47,555 nucleotides of DNA from an uncultured SAR86 cluster bacterium (GTDB lineage Bacteria > Pseudomonadota > Gammaproteobacteria > Magnimaribacterales > Magnimaribacteraceae): contig CALIUO010000007.1 of the NCBI GenBank assembly GCA_938048695.1, positions 1 to 47,555 of the forward strand, written 5' to 3'. Under the pieces are notes generated by a model, which was given only the letters and a program-made list of their open reading frames with translations, searched no databases and had not been told where the DNA came from. Positions 8,324 to 17,440 of this stretch are shown one piece after another. The translations under genes were made by a program, and so were the position numbers. How positions within the stretch are numbered: the stretch's first letter is position 1; every line of letters starts with the position of its first letter.

Positions 8324-10207
8324 ATGGCAGTTGAATTAGATAGTATTGATTTTGATCCAGATTTTTTAAGAAAAAAATATAGAGAAGAAAGAGATAAGCG
8401 TCTTAGACAGGACGGTAATGAACAGTACCAAGAGGTAAAAGGTGAATTTTCTTATTTTGTAGAAGATCCTTATATTGATGAAGAAATCAAACGCGAAGCG
8501 ATCAAAGAAGATGTTGAAGTTGTAATCATTGGAGGTGGTTTTGGTGGAATGCTTGCAGGCGCAAGATTAAGAGAAGCTGGCATTGATGATTTTAAGATCA
8601 TAGAAAAAGGTGGTGATTTCGGAGGCACGTGGTACTGGAATAGATACCCAGGAGCTTCTTGTGATATAGAGTCATATATTTATTTCCCACTCTTAGAAGA
8701 AACAGGTTTTGTACCCAAACAAAAATATACAAACGCTCCAGAAACTCTGGAGTATTGCAAAGTCATTTGTGAAAAATTTAAACTTTATGACAATGCATGT
8801 ATGCAGACTGAAGTTACTTCCACTAACTGGGATGAAGAATCTCTAAGATGGACGGTAAAAACTAATCAAGGTGATGAATTAAGAGCAAGGTATGTAGTTC
8901 ACTCAAATGGACCTTTAAATAGACCGAAACTACCTGCTATCAAAGGAATAAATGACTATAAAGGGCACACCTTTCATACCAGTCGTTGGGACTATGCTTA
9001 TACGGGTGGATCGTCTCACGGAGATTTGACCAACCTTAAAGATAAGAAAGTAGCTATCATAGGAACGGGTGCGACAGCGGTTCAGTGTGTGCCTCATCTA
9101 GGGGCGTCAGCAGAAAAATTATATGTGTTTCAAAGAACTCCTTCATCTATAGATGTTAGGAATAATCAACCAACAGATCCTGATTGGATTTCAACTCAAC
9201 CAAAAGGTTGGCATGACAGGCGTAGAAAGAATTTTGAGACGCTGCTAACTGGTGGCATGGTGAAAGAAGACCTTGTTTCCGATGGATGGACTGAGGCATT
9301 CAGATTGCTATTCGGTAATCTAAGAAATAAAGCTCCTTCAAAGCTGAAAATGGCAAGTTGGGCACTATCAGGAGTCTTTTCTCCCAAAATGTACAAGGCA
9401 GGATTTAAATCTTACATGACAGATAAAGTTACAGAAGCCATGGACTTAAGGAATGCAATGCAAATGGCAGACTTCCAGAAAATGGAAAAAGTTAGAGCAA
9501 GAGCTGATGAGGTTGTAAAAGATAAGGCAACAGCCGAATCATTGAAGCCCTACTACAATCAATTTTGTAAGCGTCCTTGTTTCCACGATGAATACCTTAA
9601 AACCTTTAATAATCCTAATGTTGAACTCGTTGATACAGATGGAAAGGGTTTAGAAGAAATAACCGCGGAAGGTATCGTATTTGAAGGTAAGTTGTATGAA
9701 GTGGACTGTATAATTTTTGCAACTGGATTTGAAGTAGGAACTGACTATAGCAGAAGAGCTGGATATCAAATCCACGGCTCTGATGGACTGACTGTTTCCA
9801 AAAAATGGGAAAATGGATTGGCTACATTTCATGGCATGCATAGCAGAGGCTTTCCTAATTCTTTCTTTTTTGGCCCTGCTCAGTCAGGCTTTACTGCAAC
9901 ATATACATACTCGCTTGATGAACAAAGTATTCATTTAGCTCACATACTTAAAGTTGCTAAAGATAAAGGGGCTACACGCATAGAAGCTTCCCAGGAAGCA
10001 GAAGACCAATGGATTCAGACAATTATAGAAAAGGCGAGATTAACTGCTGAATTCCAAGAGAACTGCACTCCTGGATACTACAATAATGAAGGTAAAGTAA
10101 ATCAAACCCCTCAAAATAATACTTACGGAGGTGGTCCAATAGAATTTTTCTCTCTTATGGAGAAGTGGAGATCTAAAGGAAACCTAGAAGGCCTAGAACT
10201 GAGTTAA
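8324..10207 (+). CDS. Flavin-containing Baeyer-Villiger-type monooxygenase
   Basis: A 627-residue FAD/NADPH monooxygenase. The first Rossmann motif GGGFGGMLAG is near residue 68. The type I Baeyer-Villiger fingerprint appears as YKGHTFHTSRWD (near 215), the second Rossmann GTGATAVQ near 247, and the FATGFEVG motif near 467. The roughly 60-residue N-terminal extension and the length resemble the longer BVMOs acting on cyclic or aromatic ketones. It would insert one oxygen from O2 next to a carbonyl to give an ester or lactone. GAGGGG (8312-8317) stands 6 nt before the ATG. The substrate is unknown. Confidence 0.92.
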   Translation: MAVELDSIDFDPDFLRKKYREERDKRLRQDGNEQYQEVKGEFSYFVEDPYIDEEIKREAIKEDVEVVIIGGGFGGMLAGARLREAGIDDFKIIEKGGDFGGTWYWNRYPGASCDIESYIYFPLLEETGFVPKQKYTNAPETLEYCKVICEKFKLYDNACMQTEVTSTNWDEESLRWTVKTNQGDELRARYVVHSNGPLNRPKLPAIKGINDYKGHTFHTSRWDYAYTGGSSHGDLTNLKDKKVAIIGTGATAVQCVPHLGASAEKLYVFQRTPSSIDVRNNQPTDPDWISTQPKGWHDRRRKNFETLLTGGMVKEDLVSDGWTEAFRLLFGNLRNKAPSKLKMASWALSGVFSPKMYKAGFKSYMTDKVTEAMDLRNAMQMADFQKMEKVRARADEVVKDKATAESLKPYYNQFCKRPCFHDEYLKTFNNPNVELVDTDGKGLEEITAEGIVFEGKLYEVDCIIFATGFEVGTDYSRRAGYQIHGSDGLTVSKKWENGLATFHGMHSRGFPNSFFFGPAQSGFTATYTYSLDEQSIHLAHILKVAKDKGATRIEASQEAEDQWIQTIIEKARLTAEFQENCTPGYYNNEGKVNQTPQNNTYGGGPIEFFSLMEKWRSKGNLEGLELS

Positions 10208-10210
10208 TCA

Positions 10211-10708
10211 TTGTATAAACTCCAAATTCTCGAAGAGCCTTATTCATCTTCTGATCTAGAAGAAATCTGGGCAATAAATCAAGAAAATATTCCTGAAGTT
10301 GGGAGTGTTCAAGACATCGAACGTCTAAAAAAACTTATTGATTGGAGCAGTCACGTAATTGTGGTTAGAGATAAGGAAATTGCTGGTTTCATTCTATTGA
10401 TGAGAGAGGGTAAAGATTATGACTCTCTCAACTATGATTTTTTTAACTCCAAAGACTATCCTTTTTTATATGTAGATAGAATAGCCATTAAAGATGGCCA
10501 TAGACGCAAAGGGCTTGGTCGGATGATATACGAAAAAACCATTAATCTATCTCAGGAGTTGAACGTAATTACCTGCTGCGAAGTAAATACCATCCCCAAA
10601 AATGGTCCGTCATTGGCATTCCATGATAGTTTTGGATTCCAAGAAGTTGGAACAAAGGACTACGAGGATCACAGTGTTGTTTACTTGACTCGGTCTCTGT
10701 CCTCTTAA
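10211..10708 (+). CDS. GNAT-family N-acetyltransferase
   Basis: A 165-residue GNAT protein that transfers an acyl group from acyl-CoA to an amine. The acetyl-CoA-binding segment is VDRIAIKDGHRRKGLGRMIY (about residues 91-110), with RRKGLG as the pyrophosphate-binding signature. NGPSLAFHDSFGFQEVG follows as the C-terminal motif B. The only start that keeps the N-terminal strand is a TTG three bases after the monooxygenase stop, and there is no clear ribosome-binding site, so translational coupling is likely. The stop is interlocked with that of the convergent EamA gene. Confidence 0.88.
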   Translation: MYKLQILEEPYSSSDLEEIWAINQENIPEVGSVQDIERLKKLIDWSSHVIVVRDKEIAGFILLMREGKDYDSLNYDFFNSKDYPFLYVDRIAIKDGHRRKGLGRMIYEKTINLSQELNVITCCEVNTIPKNGPSLAFHDSFGFQEVGTKDYEDHSVVYLTRSLSS

Positions 10709-11577
10709 GAAGCTGTTTCGTCTTTAAAAAAGTTTACTAGCCCTACTCCAGTAATAATCAGTAGACAACCAACTAACATTGTTGAGGTTATAGCCTCATC
10801 AAGAAATAAATTAGCCCACAACATTCCGGAAACCGGAACAATTAAAACTACTGTAGAAGCTTTGACAGGTCCAACTCTTTTAATCAAAACAACATAACCC
10901 ATATAGGCCATACCTGTGCATAAGAATCCAAGAAGGAAAACACTAAATAAGACTTCACTGGAATGGTCCAGATTCAATCCGCTTTCTAAGAAAGTAAATG
11001 GAAAAACTAGAAATGTAGCTACAAGTAGAGTCATGGAAGCTAAATAAGTAGCATCTATCTCTTTAGACTTAAAGATAAAATTAGAACTAAACGCGTAAAA
11101 GAATGAAGCCAGGAGGCACAAAATAAGAGCAATTAAAGAGAATTCTAAGGACTCATATCCAACAAATATTATTAGTCCAATCATACCAATAAAAATACCA
11201 ATTAATTGAGTCCAGTTTGAACCTAATTTAAGCCAGAGACTGGCGATAATAAAAGCAAATAAAGGTGTAGTTCCATTTAAAACCGACATAGTTCCGGCAT
11301 TTAGTTCTATAGCAGCTTTGGAAAATAGATAAAACGGAACAGAGGCATTGATAAGCGCCAAGAAAAGAATTGAAGGGAAATCTTCTTTAATATTTTTTAA
11401 GTGTTCTTTGGTTATGAAAAAGGGAGTTAGTAATAATGAAGCTATCAAAAGTCTTGAAAAAACTAGAGTAATTGGACCAACTTCTGGGGCCGATATCTTG
11501 ATAAATAAAAAAGAAGCTCCCCAAGCAATACCTATGGCAATAATTAAAGACCAGTCTATAACTGAATTCTTATTCAT
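10705..11577 (-). CDS. EamA/DMT-family transporter
   Basis: A 290-residue membrane protein with about ten hydrophobic helices in two similar halves, as in drug/metabolite transporters. Recognisable features are the start WSLIIAIGIAWGASFLFIK, the conserved IALNAGTMSVLNGTTPLF-like region around residue 90 and the C-terminal half repeat around VLIVPVSGMLWANLFLDEAI. It probably exports a metabolite or amino acid, but the substrate cannot be inferred. It lies 27 bp downstream of the TauD-type gene on the same strand. Confidence 0.9.
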   Translation of the reverse strand: MNKNSVIDWSLIIAIGIAWGASFLFIKISAPEVGPITLVFSRLLIASLLLTPFFITKEHLKNIKEDFPSILFLALINASVPFYLFSKAAIELNAGTMSVLNGTTPLFAFIIASLWLKLGSNWTQLIGIFIGMIGLIIFVGYESLEFSLIALILCLLASFFYAFSSNFIFKSKEIDATYLASMTLLVATFLVFPFTFLESGLNLDHSSEVLFSVFLLGFLCTGMAYMGYVVLIKRVGPVKASTVVLIVPVSGMLWANLFLDEAITSTMLVGCLLIITGVGLVNFFKDETAS

Positions 11578-11604
11578 TAATTTTTTATTTCTTACTAAAG
11601 AAGC

Positions 11605-12471
11605 CTAGTAAGGTCTGTCTCCGATAATAGTGACTCTTTCTACTTTTCTTACATTAGGCCAGTAATCAGAATTTGCATAATGTTGGCAGGCTCTATTGTC
11701 CCAAAAAGCAATCGAATTCTCCTGCCACGCAAATCGACATTGGTATTCAGGAATAGAGGCTCTTGAATATAGATATTTTAACATTTGTTGAGACTCATCC
11801 GGATCCCATCCTTTGATGTATTGTGTAAAGGCTGCATTCACATATATGACCTTTTTCGAAGTGTCGGGGTGAGTTCTAATGACAGGATGTTCCGGCATCG
11901 GATATTCCCGATTAAAGGCTTCGATCTCTTCTTTAGATTTTCCCTCATGTATCAGTCTATTTCTAAAATTAGCGAAATCATGAACTGCTATTGCCCCTTC
12001 TAATTTTTCTTTCACTTCATCGCTCAAACCGTCATAAGCTGCATACATGTCAGCAAAAAGAGTATCGCCTCCATGATCAGGCTTCTCAATCATTCTTAAA
12101 ACAGAACCTAAAGATGGTTTAAGTCTCCAAGTAACATCTGAATGCCAGGTATTCTCCCTACCCTTACTTTTTTCATTATGAGTAATTACAAGAACTTCCG
12201 GAAAAAGATCTTTTTTTGGCGCAAAGGGGTGAATTTCCAGTTCTCCAAAGTTTTTAGAGAAGTCTATATGCTGCTCAGTGGAGATATTCTGATCTCTAAA
12301 AAAGATGACTTTATAGACTAGAAGTGCTTCATAAATTAGATCTTTTGTCTTCTTGTCTATTTGTTGAGATAAATCGATACCTAAGATTTCACCTCCAATA
12401 GTAGGGCTAAGTCGATTGACTACAAAAGGCAAATCCTTATTTTCAAAACCCTCAGGACTAAAGTCGTTCAT
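11605..12471 (-). CDS. TauD/TfdA-family 2-oxoglutarate-dependent dioxygenase
   Basis: A 288-residue non-haem Fe(II) dioxygenase. The iron triad is visible as WHSDVTW (HxD) and the distal His in NRACQHYA, with a 2-oxoglutarate-binding Arg in the C-terminal RKVERVTI segment. The family hydroxylates taurine, sulfonates, aryloxyacids or similar compounds; the substrate here is unknown. I place the start at the ATG at 12471 because GGGGG lies 6 nt before it. A longer reading to 12501 would overlap the end of the HIT gene and adds ten non-homologous residues. It is the last enzyme of the AhpD-ligase-HIT run. Confidence 0.92.
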   Translation of the reverse strand: MNDFSPEGFENKDLPFVVNRLSPTIGGEILGIDLSQQIDKKTKDLIYEALLVYKVIFFRDQNISTEQHIDFSKNFGELEIHPFAPKKDLFPEVLVITHNEKSKGRENTWHSDVTWRLKPSLGSVLRMIEKPDHGGDTLFADMYAAYDGLSDEVKEKLEGAIAVHDFANFRNRLIHEGKSKEEIEAFNREYPMPEHPVIRTHPDTSKKVIYVNAAFTQYIKGWDPDESQQMLKYLYSRASIPEYQCRFAWQENSIAFWDNRACQHYANSDYWPNVRKVERVTIIGDRPY

Positions 12472-12481
12472 ATTTTTCCCC

Positions 12482-12907
12482 CTACCTATAATCATCAACA
12501 AGCTTCTTTATCTTGTCAATCTCCAATTCAGAGTGATGGCTTTCATAAGGTTTCATCTCGGGATAAGACCAAACTGGATTAGGCCATGCATCATCTGTTC
12601 TATACCTCGCAATTATATGAGTATGCAGCTGAGGAACGAGATTACCCAAACTAGCGATATTCATTTTGTGAGCCTTATAGAGTTTAGACATTTGTTCTAA
12701 TAAGTAATTTGTTTCTGATTGATAGTTAACTTTTTCAGACTTATCTAGTTGAAATAATTCATTTATCTCAGGAACTCTTGGAACAAGGATAATCCAGGGG
12801 AAATTAGAAACATTCATTAGCAAGACTTTGCATAGAGGCATCTCTCCTATCAAAAAAGTGTCACTCTCTAGCCTTGCATCTAGAGTAAATTCCTTTCTAT
12901 TTATCAA
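12482..12907 (-). CDS. HIT-domain nucleotide hydrolase/transferase
   Basis: A 141-residue histidine-triad protein. The active-site strand reads VPQLHTHIIAR, which keeps the nucleophilic and following His of HxHxH but has Gln at the first position. I recall this variant in proteobacterial HIT proteins carrying the same RYRTDDAWP continuation. The start is TTG at 12907, interlocked with the ligase stop (TTGA). An upstream start is excluded, and the next Met (about residue 25) would cut off the first strand. Likely substrates are nucleotide phosphoramidates or adenylates, which would fit clean-up next to an AMP-forming ligase (inference). Confidence 0.9.
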   Translation of the reverse strand: MINRKEFTLDARLESDTFLIGEMPLCKVLLMNVSNFPWIILVPRVPEINELFQLDKSEKVNYQSETNYLLEQMSKLYKAHKMNIASLGNLVPQLHTHIIARYRTDDAWPNPVWSYPEMKPYESHHSELEIDKIKKLVDDYR

Positions 12908-14469
12908 GAGACGTTTCTTTCTTTTCCTTCCCAGTAAGGAGCACGTAAATCCTTTCTAAGAATTTTCCCGGAAGGATTTCTAGGCAATGCATTAATATGC
13001 TCTACCGTTTTAGGACATTTATAACCAGCAATTTGAGTCCTTACATAGGAAATAACTTCTGCTTCTTTAAGAGGTTCGCCTTCTGCTTGAACGATGAAAG
13101 CCTTTGTAGCTTCGCCCCATTTATCATCTGGGATTCCTATAACTGCAGCGTCTGCAATTTTCGGATGACTCAAGAGAGCATTTTCTACTTCTGCAGGATA
13201 AATATTCTCTCCTCCTGAAACTATCATATCTTTCACCCTGTCATGAATATAGAGAAAACCTTCATCATCGAAATAACCTATGTCACCAGAATAGAACCAA
13301 CCATCTTTTATGGCTTCTTCTGTTGCTTCTGGTCTGTTCCAATAACCTTTCATATTATTAAGGGATTTAATAATGACCTCCCCAACCTCTCCTGCAGGAA
13401 CATCATTATCGTCTGCATCAACAACTCTTAATCCAACATCTTTACCGGCTTTGCCACATGACCTTAGTTTTCCTCTCGAAATGTCATGGTCTTCAGGATA
13501 TAAGAAAGTGATAGCACCGTTAGTTTCAGTTAATCCATAGACTTGCCAAAAATCACACTTCATAAGCTCCATGGCTTTAATTAGTGTATCGTCAGTGATT
13601 GGTGAAGCGCCGTAAATAACTGTCTTTAGTGACGAAAAATCTGTAGTTGCAGCATCAGGATGCTGAACCAAAAATAGTATTACCGCTGGAACGAAAAGAG
13701 CATGCTGAATTTTTTCTTGTTCAATTGATTTAAGAATTAGAGTGGGATCAACTTCTGGAATTATTATGTTCTTTGCACCAGTTACCATGCCGGCAAGTCC
13801 CATATTTGTTCCAGCTACATGAAATATCGGCATACATACAAGATTAATCTCACCTTCATTCATTTCTCGGTACATAGAATCTTCATTCATCAAGAAACAA
13901 CTACTAAAATTATCATTGGTAAGCTGAACCCCTTTTGGATGTCCTGTTGTTCCTGAAGTATAAAGTTGAATTACGTCATCATCCCCTTTACTTTCAAGCA
14001 TAGGATCAACATCTTCATGAGAGTCTCTCCAGGAAGCATAATCTTCCCATTCTTCATGACTCCCCCCTACAGTAATTATCTTTTTAACCGAAGGGATGTC
14101 ATTTTTAATCTCCTCTATTAAGCCAAAGAATTCAGGTCCTACTAACAAAACCTCACTTTTTGAGTCATTTATGATGTAGGCAACTTCAGGAGGTGCAAGT
14201 CTCCAATTGATACCTACAGTGACAGTATTTGATTTGATGGTTCCATATAAGAATTCAAAAAATAAATCAGAGTTTTTACCTAAAAAGGCCACTCTACTAT
14301 CAGGCTTGCAATCTAAACCTATAAGACCTTGAGCAACCTTATTTGCAAATGCATCTAGTTCTTTGTAGGTAGTCTCTTTATCTATAAATTTGTGAGCCAC
14401 ATCGCCACCAGATTCAGCAACTCTCCATCTAAATAATTCTGCCAATGTTTTTTCATATGGTATTTCCAT
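12904..14469 (-). CDS. AMP-forming acyl-CoA synthetase
   Basis: A 521-residue ANL-superfamily ligase. Motifs in order are the P-loop LYTSGTTGHPKGV (about residues 160), CMPIFHVAG, YGASPI, VYGLTETNG, YSGDIG, DRVKDMIVSGGENIYPAEVE and PRNPSGKILRK with the catalytic Lys. It is most like the FadD3/FadD13 medium/long or ring-degradation ligases, but the acid is unknown. The ATG at 14469 is chosen because GGAGGG stands about 7 nt upstream. The in-frame ATG at 14484 would place that ribosome-binding site inside the coding region. It overlaps the AhpD-like gene upstream by 17 bp. Confidence 0.92.
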   Translation of the reverse strand: MEIPYEKTLAELFRWRVAESGGDVAHKFIDKETTYKELDAFANKVAQGLIGLDCKPDSRVAFLGKNSDLFFEFLYGTIKSNTVTVGINWRLAPPEVAYIINDSKSEVLLVGPEFFGLIEEIKNDIPSVKKIITVGGSHEEWEDYASWRDSHEDVDPMLESKGDDDVIQLYTSGTTGHPKGVQLTNDNFSSCFLMNEDSMYREMNEGEINLVCMPIFHVAGTNMGLAGMVTGAKNIIIPEVDPTLILKSIEQEKIQHALFVPAVILFLVQHPDAATTDFSSLKTVIYGASPITDDTLIKAMELMKCDFWQVYGLTETNGAITFLYPEDHDISRGKLRSCGKAGKDVGLRVVDADDNDVPAGEVGEVIIKSLNNMKGYWNRPEATEEAIKDGWFYSGDIGYFDDEGFLYIHDRVKDMIVSGGENIYPAEVENALLSHPKIADAAVIGIPDDKWGEATKAFIVQAEGEPLKEAEVISYVRTQIAGYKCPKTVEHINALPRNPSGKILRKDLRAPYWEGKERNVS

Positions 14470-15070
14470 CTTCTCCCTCCTCATTCCAACCCAAAGGTTT
14501 TAAATGTTTTTCTACGAATTCACTTGGAATATCTTCTAACGAAGTGCCCAAAGTATCATTCCATCTATTTAAGTATCCAAAAAGTGATATTACAGAAACT
14601 ATATCTATAATTTGACCTTTAGAATAATATTTTTTTAAATTATCGAAGTGTTCTTTGGAGCTTAAATTAGGCGCTTTGCCTGCAGCAAAAGCAAGATCCA
14701 AAACTGCTTTTTCTTTTTGACCATAAAGGGGGCTATCTGTGTAGTTTAGAATTTCAGAGATTTTTTTTACACTCACTCCTGCCCTTTCTGCCCCGTGTGA
14801 TGTATGGGCTTGGCAGTATTTACAACCTGACGATAAGCTTGATGCTAATGCTATAAGTTGTTTAGTCTCAAGATCAATTTCCTGAGATTGAAAGATACTA
14901 CGAGCTAATTGTGAAAATGCTATGAGCAATTCAGGTCTCTCAGCCATTAATATATGCGCATTTGGTAAGTACCCCATAAAGGCTTCAACTCCTTCAAATA
15001 AATCATCAAATTTTCGAAAGCTCCCTCTATCAGCATCTCCCAAGAATGATGTTGCGTTTTTGTTATCCAT
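14453..15070 (-). CDS. Carboxymuconolactone decarboxylase/AhpD-like protein
   Basis: A 205-residue AhpD-superfamily protein. The core has the redox pair and histidine in SSGCKYCQAHTSHGAERAG (CxxC, about residues 82-85) and a helical C-terminal half, as in peroxidase-related alkylhydroperoxidase-like enzymes. Function could be peroxide detoxification or a carbon-carbon lyase step; sequence alone does not separate these. It is the first gene of the leftward operon AhpD-like, acyl-CoA ligase, HIT, TauD, EamA, and is divergent from the fusion protein at 15167. Confidence 0.88.
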   Translation of the reverse strand: MDNKNATSFLGDADRGSFRKFDDLFEGVEAFMGYLPNAHILMAERPELLIAFSQLARSIFQSQEIDLETKQLIALASSLSSGCKYCQAHTSHGAERAGVSVKKISEILNYTDSPLYGQKEKAVLDLAFAAGKAPNLSSKEHFDNLKKYYSKGQIIDIVSVISLFGYLNRWNDTLGTSLEDIPSEFVEKHLKPLGWNEEGEDGNTI

Positions 15071-15166
15071 ATTTATATAAATTTACCTATTTTTTTACGA
15101 TATTTTACTTTTTGTGTAATATCAATGAATAATAACTATAAAAGATAGCTCTAATGGAGAGAATGT

Positions 15167-17440
15167 ATGGAAAATTCAACATCAATTCTAGATAAGTTTA
15201 AACAAAACAAAATATTTAAAGTTATTTCTGGCTATGCCATTGTTGCTTTTATTACAGTGCAAATTGCAAGTTTGGTGAGTGATTCGTTTGGTCTTGGTCA
15301 AGAATTCATGCAAAACGTTATTATTGTCTTTCTCCTAATACTTCCATTTATAGCCTTGGTAGCATGGGCCGCTTCATCAAGGTACAGTACTACAAAGATT
15401 TTAGGTATTACATTAGCTGTCTTGTTTACTGGTTATGGAACAGGAAGTTATGTTTGGGTAAATAATTTTGTTCTTCCTGATTTGAAACAAAAATTACAGC
15501 AGGATGATTATGTAGGTGCATGGGATCAACTAAATCTTCTTAACTCTTTTGCTCCTTTTTTCTATAACTCTGAGAGCATCGACTCAGATATAAGTCTTCC
15601 TGTGTCTCTGAATGTAAATGAAGACGGGGTTGATGTTTACTGGAGACCTTATACAGAAAACAAAGAATATGATTGGAGATATGCTGGCAAGACCCCTCTA
15701 TCCCAAATTAGACTTCCAAAAGGTGTGGTTCACTTAAAATTATCTAAAGAAGGTTTTCATACAAAAGAATTAGTTGAAGCAAATCCGAGTTTTACTTTTG
15801 CAAATCATCCGATTCCTCCCTCCTTCGAGATTTCTAAAATTGAAATGAATAAAGACGGAACTGTACCGGAAAATATGATCGCTATAGATGGAGGACGTTT
15901 TATACCTGCGCTCATCGGTGAAGGCGTTACTGACTATAAGCTGAGTCCTTACTTTATAGATAAATTTGAAGTTAGTAATAAACAATTCAAACAGTTTATA
16001 GATGATGGTGGTTACGAAATATTTCAATATTGGAAAGATATGGAGTTCATTAAAGATGGAGAATCGCTCTCTTGGGAAGAAGCAAAAGAGCTGATGGTAG
16101 ACTCCACAGGAGTCAATGGACCATTATCTTGGGAACTAGGATCGTATAGGAGTGGTGAAGAGAACTTACCTGTAACCGGGATTAGCTGGTATGAAGCACA
16201 AGCCTACGCTAGATATAAGGGTAATATTCTTCCGCCAATGTATCATTGGGCAAAAGCTGCTTTCCCGATAACAGAAATAGCTGCACCTATCTCACCAGTT
16301 CTACTTAAGAAAAGTAATTTTTCAAATAAATCTATCCATGAGATAGGTAAAAGCGGGGTTGGCGCTTATGGAACTTATGATATGGCTGGAAATGTTAGCG
16401 AATGGTCATGGAATATTTTTGGAGGCAGAGGACTGACATTAGGAGGTAATTATAAAGATGCTGCTTACCTTGCTTCTTCAGCTACCCCATCTCCTAGATT
16501 TACACGCTCAGAATTGATAGGTTTTAGGACAGCTCGTCTATTAAATCCTAGAGATCTTAATCCATTTGGTGACCCCATCAATAGACCGGTTCCTAAACCA
16601 GCAAGTTTTTATAAACCTTTTACTGATTCCGAATTTGAATTTTATTCAAGAAATTTTGAGGTTGGATCAAAAGATTTAAATACTAAAGTTGTGTATTTTG
16701 ATGACTCCCATCCTGTTTGGGATAAAGAGAGAGTTCAAATTGATGTTGGTTATGGAAATGAAAAAATGGATATCCTTATTTTTAAGCCCAAAGGAACAGC
16801 TTTTAATAGCCTTGATTCAGTAATTCTATATCCGGGCGCTAATTACTATAGGACTCCACCAGAAATAGATGAAGTGAATCCAGGAGAATATGGATTGGAT
16901 TTTATAATTAAGTCTGGAAGAGCTCTTATATGGCCAGCTTACAAAGGTTCAATGAATAGAATAAGTGATATGAACATTAGCTTTCCTAGAACACAAGATC
17001 ATATGAGATTATTCAGGCAACTCCTGTCAAACTGGACCGTTGACACCTCAAGAACAATAGATTTTTTAGAGAGTAGAGAAGAATTTAATTCAAATATTTA
17101 TTATGTTGGAATGAGTTATGGGGGTCTTTATACAACTCATGTGCTGCTATTTGAAAAGAGGTTTAAAGCTGCAGTATTGTATGTAGGTGGTCTTACACCT
17201 TATATACCCCCTATGTCTGACGGTAAAAATCATCTCCCTAGGATGAAACTTCCCATACTTATGTTGAATGGAAGACAGGATTACTTAGTACCTGAATCTG
17301 CACCTAGATCAATGTATGCATCATTAGGCACGCCCGAAGAAGACAAGAAATTAATTTTTTATGATTCTGGACATTGGCCTTTACCCAGGAATCAAATGAT
17401 CAAAGAAACTTTGTCTTGGCTAAATAAATATAAGGATTAA
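15167..17440 (+). CDS. Membrane-anchored PEGA-like / FGE-sulfatase-like / alpha-beta hydrolase fusion
   Basis: A 757-residue multidomain protein. Residues about 17-100 hold three membrane helices like the anchor of membrane-tethered cyclase/TolB-type regulators. Residues about 145-200 look like a PEGA-type beta module (PLSQIRLPKGVVHLKLSKEG). Residues 237-458 are a formylglycine-generating-enzyme (SUMF1/EgtB/PvdO) fold: MIAIDGGRFIP, FEVSNKQFKQF, PVTGISWYEA, GTYDMAGNVSEW, GFRTAR. Residues about 490-757 form an alpha/beta hydrolase with S650 (GMSYGG), D705 and H736 (DSGHW). No cysteine occurs anywhere, so the FGE copper-binding cysteines are absent. In relatives a protein kinase precedes these modules (from memory); here membrane helices take its place. 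GGAGAG precedes the ATG. Confidence 0.85.
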   Translation: MENSTSILDKFKQNKIFKVISGYAIVAFITVQIASLVSDSFGLGQEFMQNVIIVFLLILPFIALVAWAASSRYSTTKILGITLAVLFTGYGTGSYVWVNNFVLPDLKQKLQQDDYVGAWDQLNLLNSFAPFFYNSESIDSDISLPVSLNVNEDGVDVYWRPYTENKEYDWRYAGKTPLSQIRLPKGVVHLKLSKEGFHTKELVEANPSFTFANHPIPPSFEISKIEMNKDGTVPENMIAIDGGRFIPALIGEGVTDYKLSPYFIDKFEVSNKQFKQFIDDGGYEIFQYWKDMEFIKDGESLSWEEAKELMVDSTGVNGPLSWELGSYRSGEENLPVTGISWYEAQAYARYKGNILPPMYHWAKAAFPITEIAAPISPVLLKKSNFSNKSIHEIGKSGVGAYGTYDMAGNVSEWSWNIFGGRGLTLGGNYKDAAYLASSATPSPRFTRSELIGFRTARLLNPRDLNPFGDPINRPVPKPASFYKPFTDSEFEFYSRNFEVGSKDLNTKVVYFDDSHPVWDKERVQIDVGYGNEKMDILIFKPKGTAFNSLDSVILYPGANYYRTPPEIDEVNPGEYGLDFIIKSGRALIWPAYKGSMNRISDMNISFPRTQDHMRLFRQLLSNWTVDTSRTIDFLESREEFNSNIYYVGMSYGGLYTTHVLLFEKRFKAAVLYVGGLTPYIPPMSDGKNHLPRMKLPILMLNGRQDYLVPESAPRSMYASLGTPEEDKKLIFYDSGHWPLPRNQMIKETLSWLNKYKD

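Noticed and set aside
10221-10260. Possible frameshift of the monooxygenase into the GNAT reading frame
   Set aside because: The monooxygenase ends with a normal C-terminus and the GNAT fold is complete from its own TTG start, so two separate genes fit better.
12482-12907. HIT protein inactive because the first triad His is Gln
   Set aside because: The nucleophilic central His and the last His remain, and the same Gln is familiar in related proteobacterial HIT proteins, so loss of activity is not supported.
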